Part shown: in pieces, positions 5,781 through 7,070 of the stretch
How the letters are laid out: each line of letters starts with the position of its first letter
Position numbering within the stretch: position 1 is the first letter of the stretch
NCBI GenBank assembly: GCA_937880545.1
Contig: CALFKA010000008.1
Location: 1-7,070 of the forward strand
Length of the DNA: 7,070 nucleotides
Reading direction: 5' to 3'
DNA from: an uncultured Clostridia bacterium
GTDB taxonomy: Bacteria; Bacillota; Clostridia; Peptostreptococcales; Acidaminobacteraceae
Position numbers and translations under genes: made by a program
The notes under the pieces: generated by a model
What the model was told of the DNA's origin: nothing
Databases searched by the model: none
What the model saw: the letters and a program-made list of their open reading frames with translations, nothing else

Positions 5781-5894
5781 ACACATCTTACTATATTTCT
5801 TGGCGCCTATCAATGAATCGTTGATCATCAAACGCTTGGCAGGGAGGCTGTTGGCTATTTCCCGCAGCAACTCTTCAGGCATAACATCGCTCAT
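5760..5894 (-). CDS. Possible short ORF or 3' remnant, unknown function
   Basis: The 44-residue frame begins MSDVMPEELLREIANSLPAK and ends MCLSDKKT. Its codon use and mix of charged and hydrophobic residues look coding. The same frame stays open upstream for 22 more codons to the EamA stop region, back to a stop near 6008-6010, and contains a GTG at 5936. Neither the ATG nor the GTG has a clear ribosome binding site. It lies in the -1 frame relative to the transporter gene. It may be a real small protein, a decayed gene, or the original C-terminus of the transporter lost by a frameshift. I recognise no family. Confidence 0.4.
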   Translation of the reverse strand: MSDVMPEELLREIANSLPAKRLMINDSLIGAKKYSKMCLSDKKT

Positions 5895-5953
5895 ATATGA
5901 TCTTTCGAGGGCTTCATCTGGAGTCCCTTTTGTCACTGCGCTTGGAAACGTTT

Positions 5954-7000
5954 TTAATGTGTCGCTTGGAGACTCTCTTCTATTTCCTTTTCTGTGTGAC
6001 GGTGCCTATGCGTCTGTGTATCAGTGATGTGATGATGAGCATGGACATGAGCAATGGTATGCTCATGCTCCTTTCCTGCATGTGTATGGGTAACAAGGTG
6101 GGTGTGAATATGTCGATGTTTGCTGAGCAAAGTTTCCAACACAATAAATACCGTGCCGATAATCATTATACTAAAGGCGAGAAAGAAGGATGTAGTGAGC
6201 CTCTCACCCAGCACAAGGAAAGATAACAAGACACCGAGGAACGGAGTGACAGCATAAAAGGCACTTGTCTTTGCCGCCCCCAGATCCCGCTGAGCTCTGA
6301 CATACAAGAAGATACTGAGTCCATATGCCACAAAGCCGAGGAGCATAGAGAGGAGGATGAAAGGCATATGGGGGATGGTCTCACCCATCATGTTTGCAAT
6401 CAGGAAGGATCCCGCACCAGAGAATAATCCCTTTAATGTCACGATTTGATACGTACTTTTGTCTGAGATGCTCCGTGTGTAGTTATTCTCTAAACCCCAG
6501 CAGGAGGCCGCCAGCAGAACAAAGAGAGACCCATAAGAAAAGCGTAGGCTTCCTGCTCCATCGAAGGAGAGAATCACACTTGACAGAGTGATGAGTGCGA
6601 TAGCGACCCAAAGTCTCTTTGCTATTTTCTCTTTGAAGAAGAAAAGAGCGAACATGCTGGTCGCGACAATCTCAAAGTTTCCCAACAGGGAAGCGTGGGA
6701 GGAAGAGCCTATACTGACGCCGATCATGAGAAAGATAGGAGCCAGGATGTCGAGCACGATCATGCCGATGACATAGGGCAGGTCTTTTCTCGAGAGACGT
6801 TCATTCTTCTCTTCGCGCTTCCAGCGAAGTGCATACAAAAGAGCGATACCGATCCCTGTACCAAGATACAAAAAAGAAGCCATATACGTTGGCGCAACAC
6901 TCTTTAAAAGAATCTTAGAAAACGGCACACTGATGGCATAGAACACAGCGGCCATAAAAGCAGACAGCATCGCTGCGAGCTTTCTATTCTTCACATTCAT
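5954..7000 (-). CDS. EamA/DMT-family transporter with histidine-rich C-terminal tail
   Basis: This 348-residue inner-membrane protein has about ten hydrophobic helices in two EamA repeats (roughly 10-147 and 157-290). Each repeat has the conserved glutamate after its fourth helix: FFKEKI (121-126) and LVLGERL (262-268). DMT carriers export or import small metabolites, and the substrate cannot be read from sequence. The distinctive part is the tail at 295-348, which holds 17 histidines, mostly as HxH pairs, plus one HHH (322-324). It then ends in an acidic stretch and a final His. Such tails bind Zn, Ni, Co or Cu, so metal transport, metal sensing or metal storage is plausible but unproven. 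The start at 7000 has only a weak site (GAGAG at 7006-7010). No terminator follows the stop, so transcription may continue into the QueC-like gene. Confidence 0.88.
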   Translation of the reverse strand: MNVKNRKLAAMLSAFMAAVFYAISVPFSKILLKSVAPTYMASFLYLGTGIGIALLYALRWKREEKNERLSRKDLPYVIGMIVLDILAPIFLMIGVSIGSSSHASLLGNFEIVATSMFALFFFKEKIAKRLWVAIALITLSSVILSFDGAGSLRFSYGSLFVLLAASCWGLENNYTRSISDKSTYQIVTLKGLFSGAGSFLIANMMGETIPHMPFILLSMLLGFVAYGLSIFLYVRAQRDLGAAKTSAFYAVTPFLGVLLSFLVLGERLTTSFFLAFSIMIIGTVFIVLETLLSKHRHIHTHLVTHTHAGKEHEHTIAHVHAHHHITDTQTHRHRHTEKEIEESLQATH

Positions 7001-7021
7001 TTTTACTCTCGCATGTTCAAG

Positions 7022-7047
7022 AAATAGCAGGTGGCTTACTGCTATTT
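7022..7047. repeat. 9 bp perfect inverted repeat upstream of the EamA gene
   Basis: AAATAGCAG (7022-7030) and CTGCTATTT (7039-7047) flank an 8-base spacer, 22 bases upstream of the transporter start. It could be an operator, a leader hairpin, or the terminator of a gene outside the window. No long T run follows on either strand. Confidence 0.5.
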
Positions 7048-7070
7048 ATTACCCTTGTTACTCCGAGAGA

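Noticed and set aside
5776..6118. Repeat array or CRISPR suggested by the repetitive His-codon region
   Set aside because: The repetition is irregular, in frame and explained by the His-rich tail. There are no evenly spaced repeats or spacers.
5897..6226. Plus-strand Met-rich 109-codon frame opposite the transporter tail
   Set aside because: The methionines arise from the complement of the His codons (CAT read as ATG), so it is a composition artefact.

Overview
The window reads as a bacterial chromosome fragment of about 7 kb and middling GC. It is probably a low-to-mid GC Bacillota. The evidence is the gene order rpmG-secE-nusG-rplK-rplA, a four-cysteine L33, a short single-span SecE, strong AGGAGG-type ribosome binding sites, and a MurT/GatD-like pair. 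Negativicutes (Veillonellales) is my best guess, but it rests on general protein resemblance only. The first 33 bases are Illumina TruSeq adapter, so position 1 is a contig end and not biology. Real sequence starts near position 34, just beyond the rplA stop codon.

Region 1 (46-2310, minus strand) is the start of the ribosomal/transcription operon, read right to left: rpmG, secE, nusG, rplK (L11), rplA (L1). The expected rplJ-rplL would lie beyond the contig end. The genes are tightly packed. Two sigma70-like promoters lie upstream of rpmG, with a stem-loop between them.

Region 2 (2311-4396, minus strand) holds a Mur-ligase-like gene of the MurT type, overlapping by 11 bp a GatD-type glutamine amidotransferase homologue. 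The canonical pair amidates the D-Glu of lipid II using ammonia released from glutamine. Here the GatD homologue contains no cysteine at all, and leucine occupies the position of the catalytic histidine. The MurT C-terminal domain has also lost its usual conserved motif. This degenerate pair is the most interesting item in the window.

Region 3 (4397-4910) has a divergent intergenic region and a plus-strand gene for a small DUF1622-type membrane protein. That gene ends 7 bp from a convergent neighbour, and its last codons double as the terminator of that neighbour.

Region 4 (4907-7070, minus strand) holds an EamA/DMT-family transporter with a 17-histidine cytoplasmic tail. After it comes a short stretch that looks coding in the -1 frame and runs past the transporter stop. 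Last is a QueC-like PP-loop ATPase with a four-cysteine zinc site but none of the usual queuosine-pathway neighbours.

No tRNA, rRNA, CRISPR array, insertion sequence or phage gene is visible. No gene-free stretch exceeds 300 bp. The longest are 5711-5953 (243 bp, containing the possible short ORF) and 2141-2310 (170 bp, promoters and hairpin).
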